Shown here: positions 10,830 through 23,285 of the stretch, piece after piece
Position numbering within the stretch: the stretch's first letter is position 1
Layout of the letters: the number at the start of each line of letters is the position of its first letter
Assembly (NCBI GenBank): GCA_902702965.1
Contig: CACRXP010000380.1
Coordinates: 298,046 to 362,045 of the forward strand
DNA: 64,000 nt
Source: Spirometra erinaceieuropaei
Taxonomy: Eukaryota > Platyhelminthes > Cestoda > Diphyllobothriidea > Diphyllobothriidae
Direction: 5' to 3'
Translations under genes and position numbers: made by a program
Notes under the pieces: generated by a model
What the model was told of the DNA's origin: nothing
Databases searched by the model: none
The model's input: only the letters and a program-made list of their open reading frames with translations

Positions 10830-11131
10830 AGGGGCTCGTGGCTCAGTAGTTAGAGGCGTTGGACTCCTAACTAGCAGGTGGCAGGATCGAGCTCCAGGTG
10901 TTCCACACTTCGGGGATGGGTATGGCTGGCTGATGATGGCTAACAAGTCGGAAATGGCCATTCCAGTCTCCCTTGTCTTTGTCGGGGATTAAATTCTGCC
11001 TATATCACGCACCGCTGCGCGGCTGCTGGTTGGGCTCGAGAGAGAGCCCATAAGGCACAACGGAACGAGTGAGTTTCATAAGAACGATCGGTAAGCGCCT
11101 CCTACCATTTCGGTTATAACATTCCGCCCAT
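10830..11131 (+). mobile_element. tRNA-derived SINE, with start of a second unit
   Basis: The head (GGCTCGTGGCTCAGTAGTTAG, 10832-10852), body and tail follow the family pattern up to about 11110. A second SINE segment (GGTTATAACATTCCGCCCAT) then starts and is cut by the PLE at 11132. The matching rest of that unit resumes at 12022. Confidence 0.8.
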
Positions 11132-11181
11132 TAAAAGAAGAAGAAGAAGACGAGGATGCGATCACAGAAAAAAAAGTTTAT

Positions 11182-11227
11182 TTGCCTGACGTTTGGGATT
11201 CTCATTCGAACCCATCATCATAGACGG
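11182..11227 (-). ncRNA. Hammerhead relic, two core mutations
   Basis: The left, inverted terminus keeps stem I, the stem II arms and the GUC triplet. However, CUGAUGA reads AUGAUGA (C3 to A) and GAAA reads CAAA (G12 to C). Both are invariant core positions, so it is probably inactive. Confidence 0.6.
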
Positions 11228-11259
11228 TCGCAGATAAGGGTAGTGGAGGCACAGCCGTC

Positions 11260-11741
11260 AGCCGCCTTCTCACTCCGCTTGGATTTGGGATTGCGCACAG
11301 GCCGGAAGCAACCATCAGGCGCCAAGTCATGAGGCCGAAAGACCCGCTACCACGGCAGGGAATGTCTAGAGTCGTTTACCTGATCTGGTGCAGTTGCGGA
11401 CAGAGCAATTATGTTGGAGAAACTGGAGATTACTCCGGACAGGCATGGTTGAGCATGCAGCAGCGGTGAGGAGGAAAGACGCCAGCTCTCAAGTGGCAGC
11501 TCATTCCACGGAACTGGGCCATATTTTCAAGTTTCAAGGTGCCGAAATCCTCGAAAAAGTTGACAACCGCGTGAGTCGCGAGCTGCTTGAATCATGGTTC
11601 GCAGGCCCGCAATTTATCAACAAGTGTAATGACCTCCCGGTACCATATTCAGTGCCGGGACATTCCCTGAGCAGAGGAATCATTCACGTGGAGGGGGCCA
11701 AATTGCCGATTAATCATCACGTCAAAATCCAACACGGATGA
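11260..11741 (+). pseudogene. PLE GIY-YIG endonuclease relic
   Basis: Two phases together encode a family-1 endonuclease. Phase one (about 11265-11430) reads PLGFGIAHRPEATIRRQVMRPKDPLPRQ, VVYLIWCSCGQ, NYVGETG. A small deletion near 11430 shifts to phase two, which continues EHAAAVRR, AAHST.LGHIFKF, SRELLESWF, INKCNDLPVPYS and ends at 11741. The acidic residue of the RELLESW block is retained, unlike the 2.2-kb copy. The frame begins only in the linker that normally follows the reverse transcriptase. The frameshift rules out a working protein. Confidence 0.7.
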
Positions 11742-11911
11742 TGAAATTGCGTCTATTAACGACTCGGCTGCGGACTGACGAGCCATCATCGTCTTTATTA
11801 CGACCCCCCAACGGAGATCACGAGAGCCGTTAGTTATAGTACCATATGGCCCCACGGCAGCTACGTGCTATAAATACTGCAGTCTTTTGTGCCTCCACTA
11901 CCCTTATCTGC

Positions 11912-11960
11912 GACCGTCTCTGGTGATGCCTTCGAGTGAGAATCCAATAAATTTCTTGTT
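11912..11960 (+). ncRNA. Hammerhead relic, 3' core deleted
   Basis: The sense-strand terminus reads GUCU, CUGGUGA (A6 to G), then the stem II strands ending in GAAUCC. The GAAACGUCAGG segment is missing, so sequence jumps straight to AATAAATTTC. It cannot cleave. Confidence 0.6.
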
Positions 11961-12021
11961 CCAGTGATCGCATCTTCATCTTCTGAACCGCTTCCTAGAA
12001 CTCGCCTGTTCGCATCTATCA

Positions 12022-12140
12022 GCATTCTGCTCATATCATACGTCGCTGTGCGGCTGCTGGTTGGACTCGAAAGGGAACCCGCAAGGCACAACGAGACGGG
12101 TGATTTCCGTAAAAACGACCGGTGAGCGCCTCTCTACCAC
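12022..12140 (+). mobile_element. tRNA-derived SINE, body and tail
   Basis: This continues the SINE unit interrupted at 11131: GCATTCTGCTCATATCATACG, GGCTGCTGGTTGGACTCGA, GGCACAACGAGACGGGTGA, then CGACCGGTGAGCGCC. No tRNA head is present in this part. Confidence 0.7.
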
Positions 12141-15100
12141 AGCCGATGTCTGTTCGGCCTTGAATCTGATTGGTCGATTGGGAAGCCGAGTGGGCGAATG
12201 TCAGACAGCCCTGGTGCGCACGTGCAGACACTCTCGAGAGGCCCTAGCCTTGAGGCAGGCGCTAGGAGTAGGGCCACTACAGGTACGCTCCTTGCTTAGA
12301 TCAAACTCAAGAAGCAATCGTATGAGCAAATTACTTCGTGTAATCTGTTTTCGGGAGACTGGAATAGACTGGGTCGTCCGCTAAAATTCCAGCCGTTGGA
12401 TCCATCGTGCGTCTTCGTCCGTGTGCGTCCATTTGGCGAGGCCAACCTCTGGGATTTTAGTGGGTGGGCAGTTCCCCTAAAACACATGACTCGACGTAGT
12501 TTGTTCGCGGGAGTGTTTCCACCTCTCGATCTACGTTAGGAGCGTGCCACCGTTATCTGTACGAAAAAAACTGCAGTGTTATTTGTCAGTTGCGCCAAAA
12601 ATAAAGTATGAACGACTTCTTGGACGTGGTCACGCCCCTCCCTCATCCTGTTTAATCCAAGCATTAGGATCGGCACACGTGCCGGCTAGCTTTTTTTTAC
12701 CGAAGAGCATATACATACTCCTGGAATATCGCAATTTGACCTCATGACTCATGAAAGGTGTCGAGATTAACGAATGATTGTCAATCACTCGCAAACGGAC
12801 ACCAATTCATGGATCCAGTATCTGTGCTAATCAAGTACAACTTTTAAAGAATTAAAAACATAAAACAAATACTAAAGGCAGTGTTGTGTTGCTCCAAAAT
12901 GTCGTTTTTAAGATAAGCGCAAAATCCCGAGAATTTCAAAAATTGCCGTAATTTAGTAAACCTCGTTTATATGTGTAAAGAATGACGTCTCATGCAAAAA
13001 AACAAAGTAAATATGAAAGTACAAATAAAATGACGTGTAGAAATAGTGTTTTAGTGAAGTTTGCATCTAAATATCCTTTAATAATTAGTATCATTTCATA
13101 TATGGCGGCCTGTCAACGGCCTGCATTCTGAGTATAGATTCCAAAACAGTTTTCCAGGGATTCGTGGTATTCTTAACTCGATATGGTTGAATAAGATGCG
13201 GTTCAACAAGAGAAACGGTATTTTGCTTGGTTTCACCAACGGAAACGTCGTAGGAACAAACGTTTTCGTAGGGTCACATGCTGCCAGACCGATCGGAGCT
13301 TAATAAATTTAAATAGAACTGACAGGTGTGATCGCAAACAAACCATTTTATGTTTGCAGAAAGAAGTTTTTTCGTCAAATTAATTTACACTTTTCGTTCT
13401 TTGGATTGCGTTGAGTTTCAGATCAGCTTTGAAATATCATTGAATACTACACGATTTTCAGTGTTTTCCCCCGGTCGACCATAAAGACAAATTCTGTATT
13501 ATCTATCCGTTAAAACCTTTAAAATAAGATACATCTCGAAGACACTTACCAAATTAATGAGTATTTGGACATTCTTTTTCATGAAAAAGGTCATTTAAGT
13601 CATGTTCGAAGACTCATTCAAACACGAAACTTCATTTTTGAACAAAATGTCCATCCACAACGAAAGGCAGCAACGAATGAGAAGCGGCTTAACAGGAGAA
13701 ACGGAAGTTTGCTTGACTTCACCGGTGGGGACATCGATCAATTAGAAAACTTTCTCTTATAGGTTACCTCTTTAGGAAGTTCTTGAATACTGCACTTCGT
13801 TGACGGATCTCTGTGCACTTTGAATTTTTGCACGGTGAGGCCAAGAAAAAATTTAACTTTTTTGGCCATTTTACGTTCTTAAACAATACTAATATTTTTC
13901 TACCATAAACGTAGGAACATGCCTTTCTCCATATATTGCGGCCATTTCCACTGTTTTTGCTCCTTTTTAGACTCCGTTTTGCGATCACGAATGTACGGCA
14001 GAATGTCATATAGATACTGGTATTTCGCTCGTTCCATTTCTGAATTAGGTATGTGCAGAAGGTAGACTACGCGATAAATAGTGCTTTATATGTCCAAAAC
14101 TGAAAATGACCATCTGGTGGTGGTTATTTCTGTGACATCCCGTGAAATTTCCCAAACGACAAAACAATTTCAACCAATTTAAACGAAGGATCCCCTGTGT
14201 GCGTTATTACTGCATTTCAGGACACCGAATCGCACAGAAATGCTAATACGTCTTCTAAAAATCGATAAAACATCTGGTTTTTTGAAACAACCTTTGGGTA
14301 AGCAAGTTTATTACCACGGTTAACATCGGACAAAAATTTTCAAGTCCGGCAACCTCTGTTTACAAAACGTCTTGCGAGTAAATTACTCTCCTTTCAATTT
14401 AAAACCCTCTCAAATGCCCAACCGAAGTCCAGGACAGGTATTAGCATAGGAATTTGCACAAATATATCGCAACGTCAATTTTCGCTACAATTTATGAACA
14501 TTTGTTTGATATAATTAAGTGAACATAATTTCTGCACAAGAGAAGCACATTTCACTGAAGTGGCTGGATGAGCAAGCAAAAAGTGCAACGTTGAAGACCT
14601 CTAGAAATGCTCACATCAGTTTCCGTTATCAGATTTCATGAGATAGGTCACGTACTGTACATATGCAGAATCACAGAGCTTGATTTATTGTGGGTTCGAC
14701 TATTACAAACGAGATCGATTTTGGCTTTTTTGGGATACAAATTTGCCGTAGGTATGGACCAGTGACAATTTGGAGCGGTACGAAACGGCAGGGTCAGCGC
14801 GGGGAGTTCCAACAGGTGGGCCAGTACCCCCAAAACAAATAGCAGAAATTAGTTCATTCGCACGATTTTTTCTACAACTTGGTCTAAGCAGGGAGCGTAC
14901 TCACCTTATGCGTACTGCCAAAACGTTGCAGTATCACTAATCCGTTGCGTTAAGAATAAAAAATGGATGAACCCTTTGACTGGACCATACCTCCGCTCCA
15001 TCCCAGTTTAGTTCAGTGTCCCTAGGACGCAGGCATGTGCTAGAAGGCTGATTTTCGGAGTCAGAAGTGGCATTAATCTTCTCCACGAAAGAGGGAGCTG

Positions 15101-15282
15101 ATTAGACAGAGAAAGCCGAAAAGCCCGTAATCCGTCAGGTCGGGCTAACAAGTATCTTGCCCACATGACCTTAAGGGAAGGCGTACGGATCTTGACAAGA
15201 GAGGTGTAGAAGAATGAAGGAAATGCTGAATATTCCAAACGCTGCGCGAGCCTATGGTCAACGAAAAAATTGGCAAGATTTA
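12141..15282. other. AT-rich stretch, no recognisable gene
   Basis: Most of this 3.1-kb stretch matches nothing else in the window. Two points stand out. A block of about 53 bases is repeated directly at 13198-13250 and 13684-13736 with changes (GCGGNTNAACANGAGAAACGG then TTTGCTTG). The terminus of a foldback MITE (TTTCATGAGATAGGTCACGTACTG) lies alone at 14635-14658. No convincing exon is visible. Confidence 0.4.
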
Positions 15283-16185
15283 CAGTGTCGGGCTTATTTC
15301 TTGAAATGCTGACCGAAATTTCAAAACATTTTTCTGATTCTAAGGATTACGTGATAGGGATTGAAATATTTCTTATTGTCCGGTATAGTACCAAGATATT
15401 TCAGACACGCCAGGAAGTCAGCTCTTGAATGGGCTTCGTTCCGCTGGGACGAAAACCCACATTCCGCAAAAGTGACTACTCAGTTAGTGCGATTTTCCTT
15501 GATTTTCGACATCTTTGTAAATTAAGATATTTTTATAGAGAGCAGGCTCAAAATACCCCTTCTTGCAATCACGTTGTAGTAAATTGCGTCTTCTTTATAT
15601 TTCATACTTAAAGAAACGGTATCATTCGGCTTATAGGAAGTTTGTCATTATAGGATATCAAGACCGTGAAATGCCCATTTATACATAATTAGTATCAGTC
15701 CATTTGTTTATGCTGCCTATGAAGTACACAACATGGTCCAAATTAATTGTAAAATTTCATGAGGGTCTTGTAACACTTTATCGGTGGCGTGGGGAAGTGT
15801 ATGAGGTTTCTTATGCTAAAAGCATGTAGCATTTAGTTTGAAAACCCTTATCGCAAGTGCAACTGCTGGTCGGATTTAAAATTGGTCGGAATAAAAGTCC
15901 TTTAAAACCTAAAGTAACCTAAAGGAAGTAATTTGCTACTAGATGAGTACGAGAGAGAATATTTTTGTGTGTTTTTCATAGATTATATTTGAATATATGG
16001 AAGTACGATATATATGATCATTTTATGCCGAATGAGGTTTTTGCAAGTGGCCGGAAAGGAATTCGCCCAAAAGCCGACACTCTAGCATAACTGAAATATC
16101 TAGGGGTTATGCTTCAGTATTAGAGCGTATGGAAAAAATACGTTTTAGAATTTCGGTTAACATTTCATGAGATAGGTCAGATGCC
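15283..16185. mobile_element. Foldback MITE, older divergent copy
   Basis: The left end retains GAAATGCTGACCGAAATTTC and the right end AATTTCGGTTAACATTTCATGAGATAGGTCA, an inverted pair. Internal blocks (GGAAAGGAATTCGCCCAAAAGCCG near 16055) match other copies. The outermost CAGT ends are degraded. Confidence 0.55.
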
Positions 16186-16508
16186 ATATGTGGAAATGCT
16201 TTTTAGTGGGGCAAGTCGCGAAATCCCAGAGCAGGGCTGACCTTCGCGGCTGGACGTAACCAAACGACCGCCATTCTGAATCCATGTGATGACGCTAATA
16301 TCTCAGGCTCTGCGCGTTCCTCGGTTCCTCTAGTCAGGAGTATAGAATAACTGCTAACTAATGTAACTGCGGACCGCGATGGGTAACGTAAGTAATGAAA
16401 TGCGAAGATTCTTAGCCAGTCAGATACCGGTCCAAACACATCGATCAAAACTTCCAATTAATAATGAAAGTAATGTTACCTTGGTCAGAATTAACAATTT
16501 GTATAATA

Positions 16509-17503
16509 CAGTAGGTGGACCAACTCACGAAAAGTCGACCGAAATTCCAAAATGCGTTTTCGTTTTGAAAAGATTAATTAAGTAGCGTTGTAAAACTAGT
16601 CAGTCTGCAACGTAATTCTATAATAATTCAATTACCTCAGGGTGCCGGCTTTCGAAAGAACGTCCTTTCGTTTGCATGCAAAAACCACACTCTGTAAAAA
16701 ATGACTACTTATGTAGCAAGGGTTTTTCCCGTTGATTTTCGATGTCCTTAAAAATTCAATTATATTTCATAGAAACCGTACATAAAAATATTAACTCTTT
16801 TGCTCATTCGGTAGATAACTACGTCTTCTTCTAATTTTATACTCGAAGGAGGAACATAATTCGGATATAAAAAAGTTTTCCAATTCCCGAATAATTTTGA
16901 ACCCGCTCTACCGTTACACATAGATTCAGGGTTTCCAACCCACAAGCCGTACATTTTCCGCGTACGGAAAACCACATATCTCTCTACTGTCTTAATATGA
17001 GATTATATAGGGTTCATAAAATGTAGCAGTGGATTTGATCCATACTGTTAACTTTCCAAGCCACATTGGTAAATGCAGAGATATGACGATTTATGAACGG
17101 CCATTTCACGGTATTTAAAAGTCCCACAATTAGAAACATTTTTAAAACCGAATTATGTCCCTCCTTCGAGTATAAAATTACAAGAAGACGTAATTATCTA
17201 CCGAATGAGCAAAAGGATGAATATTTATACGCACTTTTTCCGTAAAATATAATTGGATTTTTAGGGGCAGTGAAAACCAATCAGAAAAATTAATGCTACT
17301 GAAGTAGCCATTTATTACAGAGTACAGTTTCTGCATGCAGCCGGAAAGAAGTGTGTTCGGAAGCCGGCATCCTGAGGTAACTGAATTATTATAGAATTAC
17401 GTTGCAGACTGACTAGTTTTACAACTCTACTTAATTAATCTTTTCGGAACGAAAACGCATTTCGGAATTTCGGTTGACATTTCGTGAGTTAGCCCACCTA
17501 CTG
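16509..17503. mobile_element. Foldback MITE, near full length (995 bp)
   Basis: The termini CAGTAGGTGGACCAACTC and GAGTTAGCCCACCTACTG are inverted repeats flanked by TA on both sides. Arms of about 380 bp on each side are inverted copies of each other. For example, the TACTCGAAGGAGGAACATAATTCG block on the left mirrors GAATTATGTCCCTCCTTCGAGTA on the right. About 230 bp of unique loop lies between. TA duplication and CAGT ends fit a Tc1/mariner-mobilised MITE, which is inference. No coding capacity. Confidence 0.8.
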
Positions 17504-18639
17504 TAAAATTGGAAATACCGGTAGTATACAAGTTTGTATTAAATGCACAAACGTAATCTATAGAGGTACTTATAACCGGTCAATGCAAATACCTGAGTGA
17601 ATAGAAAAACATAAACTTCTTCACTAATTTTTCATTTAAATATCACCCTAGCATTGGCATTATACGAAGTATGGCAGTTGGTTGACTGTCTACAGGTTGA
17701 TCATGTATTCGAGAACGGTCTGGCGAAAATAAATGCAATTTTTCCGTCCGGTCAGAGATGGAAAAATAGAATTAAGGCATTATTCACTTCTCCGTAGGTG
17801 CGGAAGGGAGCATTTTAAAAAGTCTGGCAACTTTGCTTCAAATTAAGTTTTTACATAATGTTATCTCTGAAAAGTGTTAGGTTACTTTTTTTTCAAAAGA
17901 TGGGCACAATGACACTGTTTAGTTCAAATTCTGTTTTTCTGTGCAAAGGAACTGAGGGTTAAGAACAACTAGAAATGTCTTTATCGCGTAAACATTGTCT
18001 AAATCGTTTTCACGGTTAAGTATGAAAGTCGCGGATTGAAAAAAAGCATGCTTGTCTGACTGTTCAGCATGGCGAGCAGACACAACACATATTTTATCGC
18101 TGGAAGGCTTAATGTTGATTTCAGCCCGCAGCTATTTCAGTTTTACGACGAGCGAGGCTGATAAAAGACTAACGTGCGATATATTTGCTCGGACTGTTCG
18201 GAAAAATTCTTGTTCGTTCAGCTTTCTAAGTCACAAAATTTGAATTGACCTACTGACTCATATCTGCACGTGTGCCTACTTGCGGTACATCAGCGCATTC
18301 CTCAATATTAGTAAATGCTAAACGTTTGAATCTATCACTGAGATACAAGAGTCGCGGCCTGGAAGGATGACAACTGACGGGGTAATTCATTCCTCTGGAG
18401 GACCGAGAGTCAGACCCAAGGACTTCTTCTGGTAAGGATCGGGTGAAGAACCCCAAGCATCTGTGGCATACAAAGAATACCTACTATGCTTATTTAAGTG
18501 GGTTTTAGTCCGACACAATTATTTCGGTTTGTTGTTTCGTCGTACAAGGTTGGGTCTTCTGTTGTAGACGGTCTGATGGATTGTCTACAGTGTCTTCAGC
18601 TCAGAGAGTCGAGGAGCGATCGTTGTAGGCACTTAATGT
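17504..18639. other. No recognisable gene
   Basis: AT-rich sequence with short open frames (18052-18243 plus, 18250-18456 minus) lacking family landmarks. Confidence 0.35.
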
Positions 18640-18870
18640 CTATTTTTTAATTGTCCTGCTTAATTTCGGTTGCTATATGTCAATGCATTAAAACTTTTCC
18701 GCCCGAAAAACAAATTTACCAATTATTTATACTTATTTTGTCATTCCTCTATGCATACATAGGCAACGCCCATAAACCCCCTATTACCACCTTTCCTGTA
18801 AGACAGGCACCTTTGGCTGGTCGTGTGTTTTCGGGGTCCTTTACCCGATTGTTGTCCTTCTTCTTAATGT
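18640..18870 (+). mobile_element. Fragment of DNA transposon related to 45110-45734
   Basis: The stretch CCCCCTATTACCACCTTTCCTGTAAGACAGG and the sequence before it match the right part of the TIR element at 45110-45734 (CCTCTATTACCACCTGTCCCGTAAGACAGG). The terminal block GTTTTCGGGGTCCTTTACCCGATTGTT is a decayed version of that element's right TIR. The left half is not visible. Confidence 0.5.
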
Positions 18871-18929
18871 GGCCTCTATGGCAGCTTCACTCATGTGAAC
18901 TCCAAGCCGCGCCTACAGTTGCATGGAGG

Positions 18930-19145
18930 GACTGTTCAACGCCCGCGCCCACCTCCGGTCGTCTTGACATTGTCTTGTCATTAGAGTCTAGTGGGTGAGA
19001 GAGGAGAGGATCCGGTAGGGGTTACACTAGTTTGTCTCACTTTAAACTAGTTCGCGTGCAAGTCGTCATCCTGCGTCCACTCCGTAGGGCACATCGTGGA
19101 CGTCGTCGTTCCCGACGGCCGAACAGTCGGTCTAAGTGAACCTCT
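18930..19145 (-). repeat. GC-rich repeat family Z
   Basis: It shares AACTAGTTCGCGTGCAAGTCGTC, the CCACTCCGTAGGGCAC block and CGACGGCCGAACAGT with 9640-9760 and 35820-35900. A related block lies at 22690-22780 (CACCTCCGATGGTCCTGAC). Function unknown. Confidence 0.4.
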
Positions 19146-19872
19146 GCGGACCAAATCTACATACTCAAGTATGTTCATACGCATGACCGCATATGTGCAG
19201 GATTCTGTAAATTTATTGTTTTGTAAAGTAACTTTTCCGTCATTATTTTCCAACAGCTGAATGATGTTAGGGTTGATTAATTGTGTTCGTAAATTTAGTC
19301 GGAGATCGAAACTCTGCTCATTTGAGACCTGGAGACTTTCTGGTGTTGGACTGTTTGTGCTGGGAATTTGACCCAAGCGTAGAACCGGTTGCAGTCCCGA
19401 GACCCCCCGCCTCTGATTATTCTTCTTATGGTGAGAGCGCTGTACAGGAGGGGTTCTGTTGTGACGAGAATCAACGAACTCGTCAAATCGGATGGTTCCC
19501 TGTCAGCCATATCTATGTTCTGCCAACGCTCGGTGTACCGAACCCCGAGCTCATTAACGCTTTCACACAGCTCATTATTTCCGCCGAAAACCAGGACTGG
19601 TTGAACAATAGCGGTTACCTTGGGGACTCTGTCGGCCTCTCAATGTGACTGAGTCTTTCTTCCGCAATAACAGCCGCAGCCTCATCGAAGCTTCTGGTGG
19701 CCATGATCGACTTTCCGTGACACATAACTTGGACCATGAAACCGCTAGGAGATCAACGTTAGTTGCTCTTTTCTGACAAATTCATTCATCCTCAGGACTG
19801 AAAGTCAGACCCAAGGACTTCTTCTTCTCTGTGGCACACCCACGTCCATGAGGCCCCCATAAACGTCCAGAA
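19146..19872. other. Unassigned; longest frame 19283-19648 (+)
   Basis: The plus-strand frame of 121 codons starts MFVNLVGDRN and contains SHIYVLPTLGVPNPELINAF, but no family I recognise. The opposite strand is also open for 71 codons. It may be a retroelement fragment. I see no splice or promoter evidence. Confidence 0.25.
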
Positions 19873-20832
19873 CAGTAAGGTTAACTGAAATTCTGAAGCG
19901 CGTTTTCGACTCGAAAATATTACTTAAGTAGGCTTGTAATATTAACCACCTTGCAGCGTAGTTCTATAATACTTCAGTTACTTCAGGATTGCGGCTTTTG
20001 AACAAACGCCTTTCCGGCTGCCGGCAAAAACCACACCCTGTAAAAATGACTACTCATGTAGCATGAAATTTTCTCATTGATTATCGGTGCCCTTAAATAT
20101 TCAATTATATTTCATGGAAAACAAACATAAAAATATCCATTCTTCTACTCATTCGGTGGAAAATGACATCTTCAAATTTTACACTTGAAGAAAGGGTATA
20201 ATTCGATTTTGAAAAAGTTTTTAATTACGAGACTTTCAAGACCGTAAAAATGCCCGTTCATAAATCATTGTGCCTCTGCATTTACTAATGTTGCTTTTAA
20301 AGTCTACGATATGGTTAAAATCCACCAATAAATTTTATGAACCCTATATGGTCTCACCTTAATACAGTACAGAAATGTGCGGTCTTCCTTACGCAGAAAA
20401 TATACGATCTGTAGATTGGAAACCCTGAATAGAAGTGTAACGACAGGTCAGGTTCAAAATTATTCGGGAATTGGAAAAGTTTTTGAAAATCGAATTACGT
20501 CCTTTCTTCGAGTATAAAATTGGAAGAAGACGTAATTTTCCACCAAATGAGCAAAAACTGAATATTCCTATGCATATTTTTCATGAAATATAATTTGACA
20601 TTTAGGGGCATCGAAGGTCAATAAGAAAAATTCATGCTTCTTAAATAGTCATTTTTCACAGAGTAAAGTTTTTGCATGCAGCCGGAAGGAAGTTTATTCG
20701 AAAACCGGCATCCTGAGGTAACTGAAATATCATAGAATTATACTGCAGGCTGATTGGTTTTACAACCCTACTTAATCAATCTTTTCGAAACGAAAACGCA
20801 TTTCGGAATTTCGGTTGACATTTCACCTACTG
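19873..20832. mobile_element. Foldback MITE (960 bp), eroded ends
   Basis: The left end is CAGTAAGGTTAACTGAAATTCTG, missing about 15 bases of the family terminus. The right end is GGTTGACATTTCACCTACTG, with a matching internal gap. The internal foldback arms and unique loop (for example TGAACCCTATATGGTCTCACC near 20339) are well preserved. Confidence 0.75.
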
Positions 20833-21482
20833 TATGTACACATCTTGGCCTGGAAGGCGGTTGTCTGCTTGTGACCTCTATCACCCATACGAAACTTGTT
20901 TGCTTCGGAAAGCCAGTAGATCCGTTGTGCCCATTCCTGCGTGAATATATGCAGAGAGAGAAGGGGAAAAAATGGTAAGTGGTATCCAGGGATTTTCCTT
21001 TCGTTAACAGGAGGGAAGGAGGGTGAGGTCCCGTCATATGTGAGTTAAATGTACAGTGACCTGTACCTTCCCTCAGATCTTGACGGTGGAGTCGCCTGAA
21101 CGTTTCAACGTTCAGAAAGATGAACAACTGATCCCAGAGATCTTTTTCCTTCCTCTTTTCCCCCAGCCATTCGATTATCGCTTGTCTTCTACAGTTCAGA
21201 ATGCATATATGTTGTATGATTTGAGATACTGTCAGATTGAAGGGGAGGTGGGTGGACGCGAGCACATATGAAATGTTGCAGAGCAGGAGGATATTTATAG
21301 ACCTTGGAGGAATCAAAAGTTTGTGAGTCAACAGGTAGAGGAGACGAGGACTTTAAAGCAGCGGTTATGCTGGAGCGAAGGGAGAAAACCACGTGAGAAA
21401 GCGTGTAATAGTGTCAGAATTGGTAATAAAAACAGGCACTCTGAATCGCATGATGGGCCACATGATGTTTGAGGAAAAAGTA
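20833..21482. other. No recognisable gene
   Basis: Open frames cross this stretch on both strands, but they run into the neighbouring MITE terminus and carry no domain that I recognise. Confidence 0.35.
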
Positions 21483-22450
21483 TAGTAAGTGGGCTAACTC
21501 ATGAAATCTCAACAGAAATTTCGAAATGCGCTTTCGTTTCGAAAAGTAGGGTTGAAAACCAATCATCGTGCGGCATAATTCTATAATAATTCAATTACCC
21601 CAGGGCGCCGTCTTTCGAACAAACTTCTTTCCGGCTGCGTCTAAAAACCATACCCCGCAAGAAATGACTACTTAAGTAGTATGCGTTTTTTATTGATTCT
21701 CGGTTTATATTTCATATATTATATTTTATGGAAAACATGCATAAAAATATTCATTCTTCTGCACATTCGGTAGAAAATTACGCCTTCTTTCAATTTTACA
21801 CTCTAAGTAGGCGTATAATTTGGTTTTATAAAACCTTCCCAATTCCCGAACAAGTTTGAACCCGACCTGCCGTCACATTTGCATTCAGGTTTTCCGACCT
21901 ACAAGCCGTATAATTTCCGCGTACGGAAAACCATATATTTATCTGCGGTATCAAGAGTAGACCATATAGGGTTCATAAAATTTATTGGCGGATTTTAACC
22001 ATATCGTAGACTTTAAAAGCAACATTGGTAAATGCAGAGACATGACGTTTTATGAAGGGTCATTTCACAATATTAAAAAATCTCACAATTAGAAACCTTT
22101 TTAAAACCGAATTATGTCCTTTCTTAGAGTATAAAATTGGAAGAAGACGCATTTTTCTATCGAATGAGTAAAAGACTGAATATTTTTATGCACGGTTTCT
22201 ATGAAATATAATTGAATTTTTAAGGACATCGAAAATCAATACGAAAAATGCATGTTACGGGAGTAGACATTTTTACAGAGTGTGGTTTTCGCAGGCTGCT
22301 GGAAAGGTGTTTGTTCGAGAGCCAGCATGCTGAAGTAATTGATCTATTATAGGACTACGCTGCACGAGGATTAATATTAGAACCCTACCTAAGTAATCTT
22401 TTCGAGTCGAAAACGCACTTCAGAATTTCAGTTAACACATGAGCTGTTTA
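21483..22450. mobile_element. Foldback MITE (about 970 bp)
   Basis: The left end TAGTAAGTGGGCTAACTCATGAAAT preserves the family terminus with two changes. The right end near 22420-22450 is degraded (CAGAATTTCAGTTAACACATGAGCT). Foldback arms and loop are present. Confidence 0.7.
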
Positions 22451-23285
22451 ACTTCTCAAATCCTGTCACTAGTTGGCTGAGAAGCTCGGGCAGTTGACTG
22501 GTGAGGTCAGCACTGGAGCATCCATCCCCTCTTCATATCAGGGCGCTTGGTGCTGTCATGGCATCAGCTGGCCTGGTAGATTGTCAGATGACGGGACACT
22601 GCTGTTTTTTCCCTTATGATAAATTTCGGTATGAGGTTTGAACTCCCTCTCTAAGGACTGGTCCGTGAGGAGTCAGAGACATGGACATGACCCCAACGTC
22701 AGCTACGGCATCCACACTCACCTCCGATGGTCCTGACTTTGTCTTGTCAATGCAAGACGTATAGGGAAGTGAGGCAGCTAATACAGATCCTGTTGCAATA
22801 TAAAAAAGATTAAGTGAGTGAGGTGTCCCGTAACTGTCACCGGAAAAGACAGGTTAGGAGCTTTACGGCTGAAGAAAAAATATTCCCTTTGCTGGAGTCT
22901 GTTGTTGAACCTACGTTTACAGTGCTAAAAATGGGGGAAACTAGTCAGCTTTAAGGCAAAGATTTCTTGAAGGCAGTTCCTCCGAGGGAAATCCCTAGCC
23001 GCGGGGGTTTCTCATCGATTGAGTCTGGCCGAGCGCCCTAAAGTAATAAATTTCTACATGACCATTCTGTCATGAAAGTGGGTTTAGTAAGCCCTAGCGT
23101 AGTAGATGACTTCTTGTGTAGATACCGTTTTCCGGGTGTTTGGCGCGGATGAATGCCAGTACGTTGCAGACAACTACTAAAGGTAACGAAGTAGGTTGTG
23201 GCATGGCCAAGCAGAACTCTTTAGACTGAAAACTTTTAACAATGAAACCGTTTTACTGCGGGTTCCTTTTTATAGACTCAGCAGT
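22451..23285. other. No recognisable gene
   Basis: A short family-Z-like block at 22690-22780; otherwise nothing that I can assign. Confidence 0.35.

Larger units (their letters stand above)
11132..12021 (+). mobile_element. Compact PLE (family 1) with inverted termini, inside a SINE
   Basis: This 890-bp element has family-1 terminal sequence in both orientations: antisense at the left (11140-11245) and sense at the right (11880-11985). Only an endonuclease relic lies between them. Imperfect 13-base direct repeats flank it (ACATTCCGCCCAT at 11119-11131 and GCATTCTGCTCAT at 12022-12034). The flanks are two parts of one SINE body, so the PLE inserted into an existing SINE and the target copies have since diverged. 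There is no reverse transcriptase domain. Confidence 0.75.

Noticed and set aside
10452..10961. 169-codon minus-strand open frame
   Set aside because: Its N-terminal part is the antisense of the SINE at 10830 (GISGLLAVVSQ-type peptides recur at every SINE), and the rest shows no domain.
20768..21331. 187-codon minus-strand open frame
   Set aside because: The C-terminal end is translated foldback MITE terminus (MSTEIPKCVFVSKRLIK, seen at many MITE ends), and the remainder has no recognised motif.
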